A DNA stretch of 64,000 bases from Streptosporangium subroseum (GTDB taxonomy: Bacteria > Actinomycetota > Actinomycetes > Streptosporangiales > Streptosporangiaceae): NCBI RefSeq assembly GCF_900188345.1, contig NZ_FZOD01000012.1, forward strand, positions 62,001-126,000. The letters run 5' to 3'. Every line of letters begins with the position of its first letter. The first letter of the stretch is position 1. Below, in pieces: positions 15,393 through 22,755 of this stretch. A program made the translations under genes and the position numbers. Under the pieces are notes generated by a model, which ran no database searches, was not told the origin of the DNA, and was given only the letters and a program-made list of their open reading frames with translations.

Positions 15393-16901
15393 ATGAAGCG
15401 CGGCCAAGAGCTGCTTCGTCTGGCGGAGACGGTTGTTCTCCCGGGGTTCGTGGGAAAGACACCGCCCGACTGGATCCGCCGGCGTCTGGCCGACGGAATG
15501 AGCGGTGTGGTGCTCTTCTCCAGGAACATCGCGACCCCTTCCCAGGTCGCCGACCTCACGGCGGCGCTCCGCGCGGAGAACCCGCAGGTCCTCGTCGGCA
15601 TCGACGAGGAGTCGGGTGAGGTCACGCGGCTGGAGGCCGCCGCGGGAAGCACCCGGCCGGGCAGCTTCGCCCTCGGCGTGGTGGACGACCTCGAACTCAC
15701 CGAGGAGATCGCCCGGGACCTCGGCCACGACCTCGCGCTGGCGGGGATCAACCTCAACTTCGCACCCTCGGCCGACGTCAACTCCAATCCGGATAACCCG
15801 GTCATCGGCCTGCGCGCCTTCGGGGCCGACGCCGACCTGGTCTCCCGGCACACCGCGGCCTGGATCCGGGGCCTGCAGTCCGCCGGCGTCGCCGCCTGCG
15901 CCAAGCACTTCCCCGGGCACGGCGACACCTCCGTCGACTCCCACCACGGCGTCCCGCTGGTCGCCGCCACCGTCGAGGAACTCCACGAGGTGGCGCTGCG
16001 ACCCTTCCGCGCGGCGATCGCCGAGGGCGTGCGCATGGTCATGACCGGACACCTTCTGGTCTCCGCCCTCGACGCCGAGATGCCCGCCACGCTCAGCCGC
16101 CGGGTGCTGCACGATCTGCTCAGGGTCGAGCTGGGTTTCGAGGGGGTCATCGTCACCGACGGCATCGAGATGGCGGCCGTCTCCGGCCCCTACGGCATCG
16201 GCGGGGCCTCGGCGCGGGCCATCGCGGCGGGCGCCGACGCGATCTGCGTGGGTGGCGAGCACGCCGAGGAGCACACCGCGATCGAGGTCCGCGACGCGCT
16301 CGTGGACGCCGTGACCGAGGGATGGCTTCCGGAGGAGCGGCTGGCCGACGCCGCTCAGAGGGTCTGCGAGCTCGCCCTCTGGAGCGCGTCCGCCGCACAC
16401 CGGCCCCCCGTGCCCGCTCGCCCCGGCGACGTCGCGATCGGTCTGGCCGCGGCCCGCCGCGCACTGCGGATCACCCGCCGCTCGGCGGACGTGGTCCTTC
16501 CCCTGCTCGCCCCTCCCCACGTGGTCGAACTGGCCCCCGAGATGAACCTCGCCATCGAGAAAGGCACCCCCTGGGGCGTCGGCGAGCCGCTCGGCAAGCT
16601 CCTGCCCGGTACCACGGTGACCCGGCTGGGCGCCTCGGCCGCCACCGGGAGCGCGATCGAGGCGGCGCTCGCGGCCGCGGCCGACCGTCCCCTGGTCATC
16701 GTCGTTCGCGACGCCCACCGGCACCCGTGGCAGACGAGCGCGCTGAGCCACCTGCTGGCCGCCCGCCCGGACGCCATCGTGGTCGAGATGGGGCTGCCGG
16801 GCCGTTCGGACCTCGGCGCGGTTCACATCGCCACCCACGGGGCCTCCCGCGTCTGCGGTCAGGCCGCCGCCGAGATCCTCGCCGGCGACACCCAGCCCTG
16901 A
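15393..16901 (+). CDS. GH3 beta-N-acetylhexosaminidase (NagZ-like), probable chitosan-regulon enzyme
   Basis: 502 residues. The GH3 N-acetylglucosaminidase signature KHFPGHGDTSVDSHHGVP starts at residue 171, with the acid/base Asp-His dyad, and the nucleophile is D256 in VIVTDGIEM. No signal peptide is seen, so it acts in the cytosol on imported oligosaccharides. A second domain of about 160 residues follows the barrel, longer than enterobacterial NagZ. GGAGGAGGG precedes the ATG. The CsnR-like box suggests a role in chitosan/chitin oligomer breakdown, comparable to the hydrolase of the Streptomyces csn operon; cell-wall recycling is the alternative. Confidence 0.88.
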   Translation: MKRGQELLRLAETVVLPGFVGKTPPDWIRRRLADGMSGVVLFSRNIATPSQVADLTAALRAENPQVLVGIDEESGEVTRLEAAAGSTRPGSFALGVVDDLELTEEIARDLGHDLALAGINLNFAPSADVNSNPDNPVIGLRAFGADADLVSRHTAAWIRGLQSAGVAACAKHFPGHGDTSVDSHHGVPLVAATVEELHEVALRPFRAAIAEGVRMVMTGHLLVSALDAEMPATLSRRVLHDLLRVELGFEGVIVTDGIEMAAVSGPYGIGGASARAIAAGADAICVGGEHAEEHTAIEVRDALVDAVTEGWLPEERLADAAQRVCELALWSASAAHRPPVPARPGDVAIGLAAARRALRITRRSADVVLPLLAPPHVVELAPEMNLAIEKGTPWGVGEPLGKLLPGTTVTRLGASAATGSAIEAALAAAADRPLVIVVRDAHRHPWQTSALSHLLAARPDAIVVEMGLPGRSDLGAVHIATHGASRVCGQAAAEILAGDTQP

Positions 16902-17020
16902 CCTCGTCACGGTCCCTGTCCCTGTCTCCGTTCCCGCTCCGTCCCGTCCTCGTCCCGCCCCCATCCCTGTCCGACCTCGACCTCACGCCCTGCCCGCCCT
17001 GACCGGACTCTGCCCCCGTC
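16902..17020 (+). other. Pyrimidine-rich spacer
   Basis: After the GH3 stop codon the plus strand is almost purely C/T for about 100 bases, built on CCCTGTC/CCGTCC-like words (16913-17010). It looks like another locally expanded simple repeat. The region up to 17186 holds no recognisable gene but must contain the SDR promoter. Confidence 0.6.
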
Positions 17021-17186
17021 ACCGCTTCGCCTCCTCATCGAGAAGGGCGTCGCACATCCGGATCAGCGGCGGGAGCCGTACGTCCGAGTCATCGTGACGA
17101 GATTTCGCCCGGCGGCGGATCGCATCTGGACATGACAGGTGAACAGCCGGGAAACTCTGCATGATCACGGCGAAAGGGACCTTGTC

Positions 17187-18086
17187 ATGAGCGGAATCTG
17201 CGACGGGCGTGTAGTGATCGTGACCGGGGCCGGGCGGGGCATCGGGCGGGAACACGCGCTGGAGTTCGCCCGGCAGGGGGCGAAGGTCGTGGTCAACGAC
17301 CTCGGCACCGGGCGGGAGGGCTCCGGGCGGTCCGGCGGCCCCGCGCTGGAGGTGGTCGAGGAGATCCGCGACCTGGGCGGCCAGGCGGTGGCCAACAGCG
17401 ACGACGCCGCCGACTGGGGTGGTGCGGCGCGACTGGTCAAGATGGCGCTGAGCGCCTACGGGCGGCTCGACGTGCTGGTGAACAACGCCGGATTCGCCCG
17501 CGACCGGATGCTGGTCGAGATGACCGAGCAGGAGTGGGACGACGTGATCCGGGTGCACCTCAAGGGACACTTCCTGCCGCTGCGCCACGCCGGGGCGCAC
17601 TGGCGGGAACGGTCGAGGGCGGGCCAGGCCGTGGACGCGCGAGTGATCAACACCTCCTCCGGGGCCGGACTGTTCGGCGGCGTCGGCCAGGGCAACCACT
17701 CCGCGGCCACGGCGGGTATCGCGGCACTCACCCAGGTGGCCGCCGCCGAGCTCGGCCACTACGGCGTCACGGTGAACGCGATCGTCCCGGCCGCGCGCAC
17801 CCGGATGACCGAGGAGGCCCTCGCCGCCGCGATGCCCGGAAGCGGGTTCGACGCCATGGACCCGGCCAACGTGGCACCGCTGGTCGCCTGGCTGGGTTCG
17901 GCCGAGTCCGCCCACGTCACGGGACGGGTGTTCGAGGTCGAGGGCGGGGCCGTCTCCCTCGCGGACGGCTGGCGGCACGGGCCCCGCGTCGACGGTGGAG
18001 CCCGCTGGGAGCCGGCCGAGGTCGGCGACGCGGTCGCGAAACTCCTCGTCGACGCCGCCGAGCCGGAGCCCGTCCGAGGGACGTAG
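17187..18086 (+). CDS. Short-chain dehydrogenase/reductase with altered catalytic motif
   Basis: 299 residues. The Rossmann signature TGAGRGIG is at 13-20 and NNAG at 99-102, typical of classical SDRs close to MFE-2/hydroxyacyl-CoA dehydrogenase-like proteins. Where the catalytic Tyr-x-x-x-Lys is expected, after SSGAGLFGGVGQGN, the sequence is H171-S-A-A-T175. The serine (157/158) is kept, but the tyrosine and lysine are not, so ordinary oxidoreduction is doubtful. ATG 17187 has AAAGGGA upstream; the longer frame is disfavoured. It stands alone on its transcript. Confidence 0.85.
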   Translation: MSGICDGRVVIVTGAGRGIGREHALEFARQGAKVVVNDLGTGREGSGRSGGPALEVVEEIRDLGGQAVANSDDAADWGGAARLVKMALSAYGRLDVLVNNAGFARDRMLVEMTEQEWDDVIRVHLKGHFLPLRHAGAHWRERSRAGQAVDARVINTSSGAGLFGGVGQGNHSAATAGIAALTQVAAAELGHYGVTVNAIVPAARTRMTEEALAAAMPGSGFDAMDPANVAPLVAWLGSAESAHVTGRVFEVEGGAVSLADGWRHGPRVDGGARWEPAEVGDAVAKLLVDAAEPEPVRGT

Positions 18087-18127
18087 CGGCGGATCGGCCC
18101 GGGCCGTCGCGAGCGGCGGGCCGGGAT

Positions 18128-18200
18128 CCGGGCGCCGGAGGCGGCAGGCTCGCCGTAACCCGCTCCGGCGGCGCCCCGGGTGCCGGAGGCGACGGGCGGG
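18128..18200. repeat. Two-copy degenerate repeat in spacer
   Basis: CCGGGCGCCGGAGGCGGCAGG and CCGGGTGCCGGAGGCGACGGG, about 50 bp apart, in the spacer following the SDR gene. Confidence 0.5.
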
Positions 18201-18274
18201 AGCGGTGGCTCATCGACGTCCTGGAAGACCGTCGGACCGCGATTCCGTGCCTGCCGTGGACGGCAGGGGCGGCG

Positions 18275-20104
18275 GTGTACGACGCCGGCACGGTGAGCAT
18301 GCAGAATACTGTGGGACCATTCCATGCCATGCGCGTATACCTGGGATTAATCGCAAAGCGGGCCGGTTCCGGTGTTCCGGAAGCGCTGGTGACAAAGGCC
18401 AGGAATTCCATCGGAGAAGTGTTTCCGGTGCCGGCGGATACCGTGACCTCCGCCATCTGGCGAGGGCCGGACGCGGTTCTGCTGGCCTGGTCCAACGAGG
18501 GTGACGCGCATCGGAACCCCGGATTGCTCCTTGAGGCGAACGGGCATGCCGTCGGCGTGAACGGCTATCTGGCCGATCCCGCCGACGGGGCGAGACTGCT
18601 CGCCGGAGACCACGCGGACACGCTCGGAGGCTGCTTCGCCGCGTTCCGTGCCGGGGCCGGTGAGTTGTCCGCGATGACAACCGTCACCCGGGCCTGTCCC
18701 GTCTTCTACGCGGAGAGCGACGAGATCCACGCCGTCGGCAGCCGGGCGCTCCAGGTTCATCTGGTCACGCGTGAGGGCGTCCGATGGAACGCGCTCGGGC
18801 TCCAGTCCATGATCCGTCAGGGCTATTTTCTGTCCGACGAGACGCCGTTCGAAGGTGTCTCGGCGCTGCCACCCTCATCTGAGCTGCTGGTACGGAACGG
18901 AATCCGGGTCGTCAAGACGGAGGCGCTGCCGCGGGCGGAGGCCGTACCGGGTGACGCTCGCCTGAAGCGCGCCGCGGTCGAGGCGCTCGCGGGCGCGCTG
19001 CTCGCAGCCGTCGAACCGGTGCGGAACGCGTCGGAACCGGTCAACCTGGCGCTCACCGGAGGACGGGACAGCAGGTTGATGGCGGCGCTGCTGCACGCCG
19101 CGCGGATCCCGTTCAGGGCGACCACCAACGGTCTGGACGATCACCCCGATGTGATCATCGCGCGGCAGATCGCCCGATCCCTGCGGATCGAACATACGGT
19201 GATCGCGCCGAAGCAGACCGAGAAGAAAGACGCGATCCTGGTCGACCATCCGCTAATGCGGACCCTGGAGACCTTGCGCACCTGCGAAGGAATGACTTCG
19301 GCATACGAGTCGATTGTTGGTTATCTGCCGTACAGCCCGAAGCCGACGATGAATGGGCAGAGCGGGGAGATTCTTAGGGGAGGATTTCTCTACAGTCAGG
19401 GAAATCTGGCACCAAAAGCGCTGACCCGGCGAGTGGACGCGTTTTTTCTCAAGGACGACGCGCTGTTCACCGACGAGGCCAACGCGCACGCGCGGGAACT
19501 GGCCGCTCCGTGGCAGGCGATGGACCAGTGCGGGGCACTCGACCACCTGTACGTCACGCACCGGGTGGGGCGCTGGCACGCGAGCGCCCGGGCGGGCTCC
19601 CTCCGCCGAGGCGATCCCGTGCAGCCGTTCCTCGACAACCGGGTGGTCCGGGTGGCGCTGGGGCTCGATCCGCTGTGGCGGCACTCGGAGGAGGTCGTTC
19701 ACGACCTCATCGGCACGCTCGCCCCCAAGCTTCGCGGGCTTCCGCTCGAAGGCGGTCCCTGGCGGTTTCGCAAGGATCTCCCGCCCACCTTCGCGCAGCG
19801 TCTCCGGTCACGGATCAGGCCGGTTCCCGAGGCCGTCGCGAAGAAGGGCGGAGGCTGGAACTGGCGCACGTCACCGGGGCCGGTGCTGTCCGCCGTACTG
19901 AGAGACGGCATCGATCCGGACGTGCTGTCCGCCATCGTGCGCCCCGACGCCGTGAAGACGATGCTGGACGCTCCCGAGCTGAAACAGCCCGCCCTCGCCT
20001 GGAACCTGTACACCGTGAGCGCCATGCTCAACGGCCTCAACCTGGACGGCGAGCCGGTGGCACTCGAACCGATCCGCGTGACCGTCCCGAACGGCACGGG
20101 GTGA
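18275..20104 (+). CDS. Asparagine synthetase-like ATP-pyrophosphatase protein without glutaminase cysteine
   Basis: About 609 residues. The C-terminal half has the PP-loop LTGGRDSRLMAALLHAA near residue 260, typical of AsnB/beta-lactam synthetase/lasso cyclase enzymes that adenylate a carboxylate. The N-terminal half keeps the Ntn-fold layout (LGGCFAAFRAG, then YFLSDETPFEGVSALPP) but no MCGI-like N-terminal cysteine, so glutamine cannot be the amine donor in the classical way. The start is uncertain (GTG 18275, GTG 18293 or ATG 18299; none has a good ribosome-binding site). Parts around 18310-18460 and 19240-19450 are less GC-rich than neighbours. The substrate is unknown. Confidence 0.75.
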   Translation: MYDAGTVSMQNTVGPFHAMRVYLGLIAKRAGSGVPEALVTKARNSIGEVFPVPADTVTSAIWRGPDAVLLAWSNEGDAHRNPGLLLEANGHAVGVNGYLADPADGARLLAGDHADTLGGCFAAFRAGAGELSAMTTVTRACPVFYAESDEIHAVGSRALQVHLVTREGVRWNALGLQSMIRQGYFLSDETPFEGVSALPPSSELLVRNGIRVVKTEALPRAEAVPGDARLKRAAVEALAGALLAAVEPVRNASEPVNLALTGGRDSRLMAALLHAARIPFRATTNGLDDHPDVIIARQIARSLRIEHTVIAPKQTEKKDAILVDHPLMRTLETLRTCEGMTSAYESIVGYLPYSPKPTMNGQSGEILRGGFLYSQGNLAPKALTRRVDAFFLKDDALFTDEANAHARELAAPWQAMDQCGALDHLYVTHRVGRWHASARAGSLRRGDPVQPFLDNRVVRVALGLDPLWRHSEEVVHDLIGTLAPKLRGLPLEGGPWRFRKDLPPTFAQRLRSRIRPVPEAVAKKGGGWNWRTSPGPVLSAVLRDGIDPDVLSAIVRPDAVKTMLDAPELKQPALAWNLYTVSAMLNGLNLDGEPVALEPIRVTVPNGTG

Positions 20105-20212
20105 TCGGACCTCTCGACTCCGACGGTCATGGGCGCGGCGTTTATTGACTCGACCGTCGCGGGCGCACGCCTCTACCATCGCGAGGGCTTATTTGAGAGG
20201 AATCTTCACATC

Positions 20213-20734
20213 ATGAACCTGATCGGCGAGCAAGAGATCCGCGAATCCTTCGTCAACTGTTCCAAGGGCGAGGCTCGCAGGCTCAACCTGCCCAGGGACC
20301 TGTCCGAGCTCCACTGGGAGGACCTTGACTTCCTGGGCTGGTGCGACCCGGGCGCACCGGACCGCGGCTACGTGGTCGTCGAGCGGAACGGCGAACTCGT
20401 CGGCGTCACGCTGCGTCTCGCGCAGGGGACGCGCAGGGGCTTCACCAAGAGCACCATCTGCTCCGTCTGCGTGACGCCCCACGCCGGAAACGGGGTCACC
20501 CTGTTCACCGCGTCCAGAGTCGGCGCGGCGGGTCGCCAGGGCAACACGGTCGGCACCTACATGTGCGCCGACCTAGCCTGCTCGCTCTACGTCCGGGGCA
20601 AGAAGCAGACCGGGTACGGCATGCGGTTCGAGGAGACGCTCACGGTGGAGGAGCGGATCGCCCGCGCCACCGTCAACCTGGAGGGCTTCCTGGACAAGGT
20701 CCTGGAGGACAACGTCGGTTCCGCGGCGCTCTGA
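20213..20734 (+). CDS. FBP-type treble-clef zinc protein (EF-G-binding C-terminal domain)
   Basis: 173 residues. It resembles the FBP C-terminal family (fibronectin/EF-G-binding, treble-clef zinc finger): ICSVCVTPHAGNGVTLFTAS and later TYMCADLACSLYVRGKK provide four cysteines for zinc. Related FusB proteins bind elongation factor G and protect it from fusidic acid; whether this one does is inference. GAGAGGAA precedes ATG 20213. It follows the asparagine-synthetase-like gene after 108 bp and appears to have its own promoter. Confidence 0.8.
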   Translation: MNLIGEQEIRESFVNCSKGEARRLNLPRDLSELHWEDLDFLGWCDPGAPDRGYVVVERNGELVGVTLRLAQGTRRGFTKSTICSVCVTPHAGNGVTLFTASRVGAAGRQGNTVGTYMCADLACSLYVRGKKQTGYGMRFEETLTVEERIARATVNLEGFLDKVLEDNVGSAAL

Positions 20735-20835
20735 GCCGCGGCGGCGAAGATGTCGCGTGAGGCGCCTCAGGGCGGGAAGCGCGCTGTGGGTAAGGTCGCT
20801 GGTGTCTTGTTGGTACTGACATCGGGGGATATCTC

Positions 20836-21684
20836 GTGGGCATCTCTGCGGCGTATGTGACTTTCGCGGACGAGGAAGGGTTCGACGACGAGAAGGAGAT
20901 CGTCATCGAGGCCTGGGCCGACACCGGGATCACCGGGCACATCGTGCGCTGGGACGATCCGGAGGTGGACTGGGCCGCGTTCGACGTCGTCGTGGTCCGC
21001 ACCCCCTGGGACTACGTGCTCCGGCGGGCGGAGTTCGTCTCCTGGGCCCACCGCGTCGAATCCGTCACCCGGCTGCTCAACCCGGCCGCCGTGCTGGAGC
21101 GCAACACCGACAAGACCTACCTGCGGGACCTGGAAGCACCGACCATCCCCACCTACTGGGTCGCGCCGGGCGAGGCCGTGGACTTCCCGGTCCTCGACGA
21201 GTATGTGGTCAAGCCCGCGATCTCGGCGGGGGCCCGCGGCGCGATCAGGACCGGCGACCGGAAGAAGGCCGAGGCCCACGCGGCCCGGCTGGTCGCCGAA
21301 GGCCAGACCGCGATGATCCAGCCCTACCTCGACATGGTCGAGGCCGAGGGGGAGACCTCGCTGCTCTACTTCGGCGGCCGGTTCAGCCATGCCGTACGGC
21401 GTGGTCCGATGCTGGCCGCGAACGTCACCGGGCCGGATGGGGAGAACGTCCACGCCGAGCTCCGAACCCCCGACCCCGACCAGCTCGCCCTCGCCGAGCG
21501 GGTTCTCGGCGAGTTTCCCGACGTGCTCTACGCCCGCGTGGACCTGGTCCGCCTCGCGGACGGCGCCCCCGTCCTCATCGAGCTGGAGCTCACCGAGCCC
21601 TACCTGTTCCTGCGGTACGCGCCCGAGGGGGCGGCCAATCTCGCCCGCGCGCTGGCCGAGGTCGCGGCGGGCGGCCGCATCTGA
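20836..21684 (+). CDS. ATP-grasp domain protein
   Basis: 282 residues. The N-terminal pre-ATP-grasp part contains VVVRTPWDYVLRR. The central nucleotide-binding lysine lies in EYVVKPAISAGARG, followed by the IQPYLDMVEAEGETSLLYFG strand, and the metal-ligand end is in YARVDLVRLADGAPVLIELE with LTEPYLFL. This is the RimK/glutathione-synthetase-like arrangement that ligates a carboxylate to an amine. GTG start with GGGGGA upstream. There are no adjacent peptide or biosynthesis genes, so substrates are unknown. Confidence 0.85.
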   Translation: MGISAAYVTFADEEGFDDEKEIVIEAWADTGITGHIVRWDDPEVDWAAFDVVVVRTPWDYVLRRAEFVSWAHRVESVTRLLNPAAVLERNTDKTYLRDLEAPTIPTYWVAPGEAVDFPVLDEYVVKPAISAGARGAIRTGDRKKAEAHAARLVAEGQTAMIQPYLDMVEAEGETSLLYFGGRFSHAVRRGPMLAANVTGPDGENVHAELRTPDPDQLALAERVLGEFPDVLYARVDLVRLADGAPVLIELELTEPYLFLRYAPEGAANLARALAEVAAGGRI

Positions 21685-21778
21685 CCGCGTCCGATCGAAA
21701 AGTGCTCCTGGGCGGGCGGCTCCGACCTGGACGTGGACCAAAAGGGGCCATCCGGGCCCGTGGGCGGGCGGCACCGGC

Positions 21779-22540
21779 CTAGCCGTGGGCGGAGATGCCG
21801 CCGTCCACCGGGATGATCGCCCCGGTCAGGTAGGCGCCGGCCCGCGAGGCCAGGAAGATCGCGGCGCCGGCCATGTCCTCGGGGCTGCCGATCCGGCCGA
21901 GCGGCACGTGCGACTCGATCGCCGAGCGCGTCGCGGGATCGTCGAGCGCGAAGGCCATCATCTTGGACTCGAACGGCCCCGGCGCGATGGCGTTGACCGT
22001 GATCGACTCCCTGGCGAGCCGCTGGGACAGGTGCCGGGTGAGCATGTGCACGGCCGCCTTGGCCGCCGAGTAGGCGTAGTTCTCCAGGGAGGGGACCCGG
22101 ATGCCGTCGATCGACCCAATGTTGATCACCCTGGCCGGGTCGCCGGGGCTCGCCGCGGCGCGAAGCAGCGGCAGGAACCGCTGGGTCAGGTAGAAAACGC
22201 CCTTGACGTTGATTCCCCAGAGTTTGTCGAAGGCCTGCTCCGGATACTCCTCCAGCGGCGCGCCCCAGGTCGCCCCGGCATTGTTGACCAGCACGTCCAG
22301 CCGGGACTCCCGGGCCGAGACGGCCTCGAAGAGCGTGGAGACGCCATCCTCGGTGGACAGGTCGGCGGGTACGGCGACGCAACCCAGCTCGGCGGCGGTC
22401 TTCTCGACCTCGGCCGCCTTCCGCGAGGAGATGTACACCGTGGCCCCCGCGTCGACGAACCCGGCCGCGATCATCCGGCCGATCCCGCGCGAGCCGCCGG
22501 TGACGACGACGGTTTTGCCTTCCACCGAAAACAGAGTCAT
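21779..22540 (-). CDS. SDR-family oxidoreductase (3-oxoacyl-ACP reductase-like)
   Basis: 253 residues from MTLFSVEGKT. The NAD(P) motif TGGSRGIG is at 14-21, NNAG at 86-89, and the full catalytic set S143, Y157 and K161 in YAYSAAK is present. The C-terminus GGISAHG and PVDGG are typical of FabG-like enzymes. A perfect 14-bp palindrome lies 38 bp upstream, suggesting control by a TetR-type repressor. It is divergent from the oligopeptide transporter operon. Confidence 0.9.
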   Translation of the reverse strand: MTLFSVEGKTVVVTGGSRGIGRMIAAGFVDAGATVYISSRKAAEVEKTAAELGCVAVPADLSTEDGVSTLFEAVSARESRLDVLVNNAGATWGAPLEEYPEQAFDKLWGINVKGVFYLTQRFLPLLRAAASPGDPARVINIGSIDGIRVPSLENYAYSAAKAAVHMLTRHLSQRLARESITVNAIAPGPFESKMMAFALDDPATRSAIESHVPLGRIGSPEDMAGAAIFLASRAGAYLTGAIIPVDGGISAHG

Positions 22541-22577
22541 GTTCTGTAGCATGCCGTACCCCGATTGCTCCGTCCAT

Positions 22578-22591
22578 ACCAACCGGTTGGT
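22578..22591. promoter_or_regulatory. Perfect 14-bp palindrome, candidate operator of the SDR gene
   Basis: ACCAACCGGTTGGT, fully symmetrical, in the promoter region between the SDR gene and the divergent transporter operon. Its form is typical of TetR-family operators; the regulator is not obvious nearby. Confidence 0.55.
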
Positions 22592-22755
22592 TCCGCGACC
22601 TCGGAAGATGAGCATTATTTGTGCCGCGGTGAGTTGAAAAAATATATCGCGAGATGAAACAAGAGTGAAACAATCTTCCATCTGTCGTTGACAGCCGGTT
22701 CTCTATGGTGTGCCTTCGTCTACAACGATTCACGGATGCGAAGGTGGGGCGGACG

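Noticed and set aside
15258..16964. Long antisense open frame over the GH3 gene
   Set aside because: Same GC-driven artefact; no ribosome-binding site, no family resemblance.
18087..18290. Lasso-peptide or other RiPP precursor beside the asparagine-synthetase-like gene
   Set aside because: No plausible leader/core peptide with a start site, no B1/B2 protease or transporter genes nearby.
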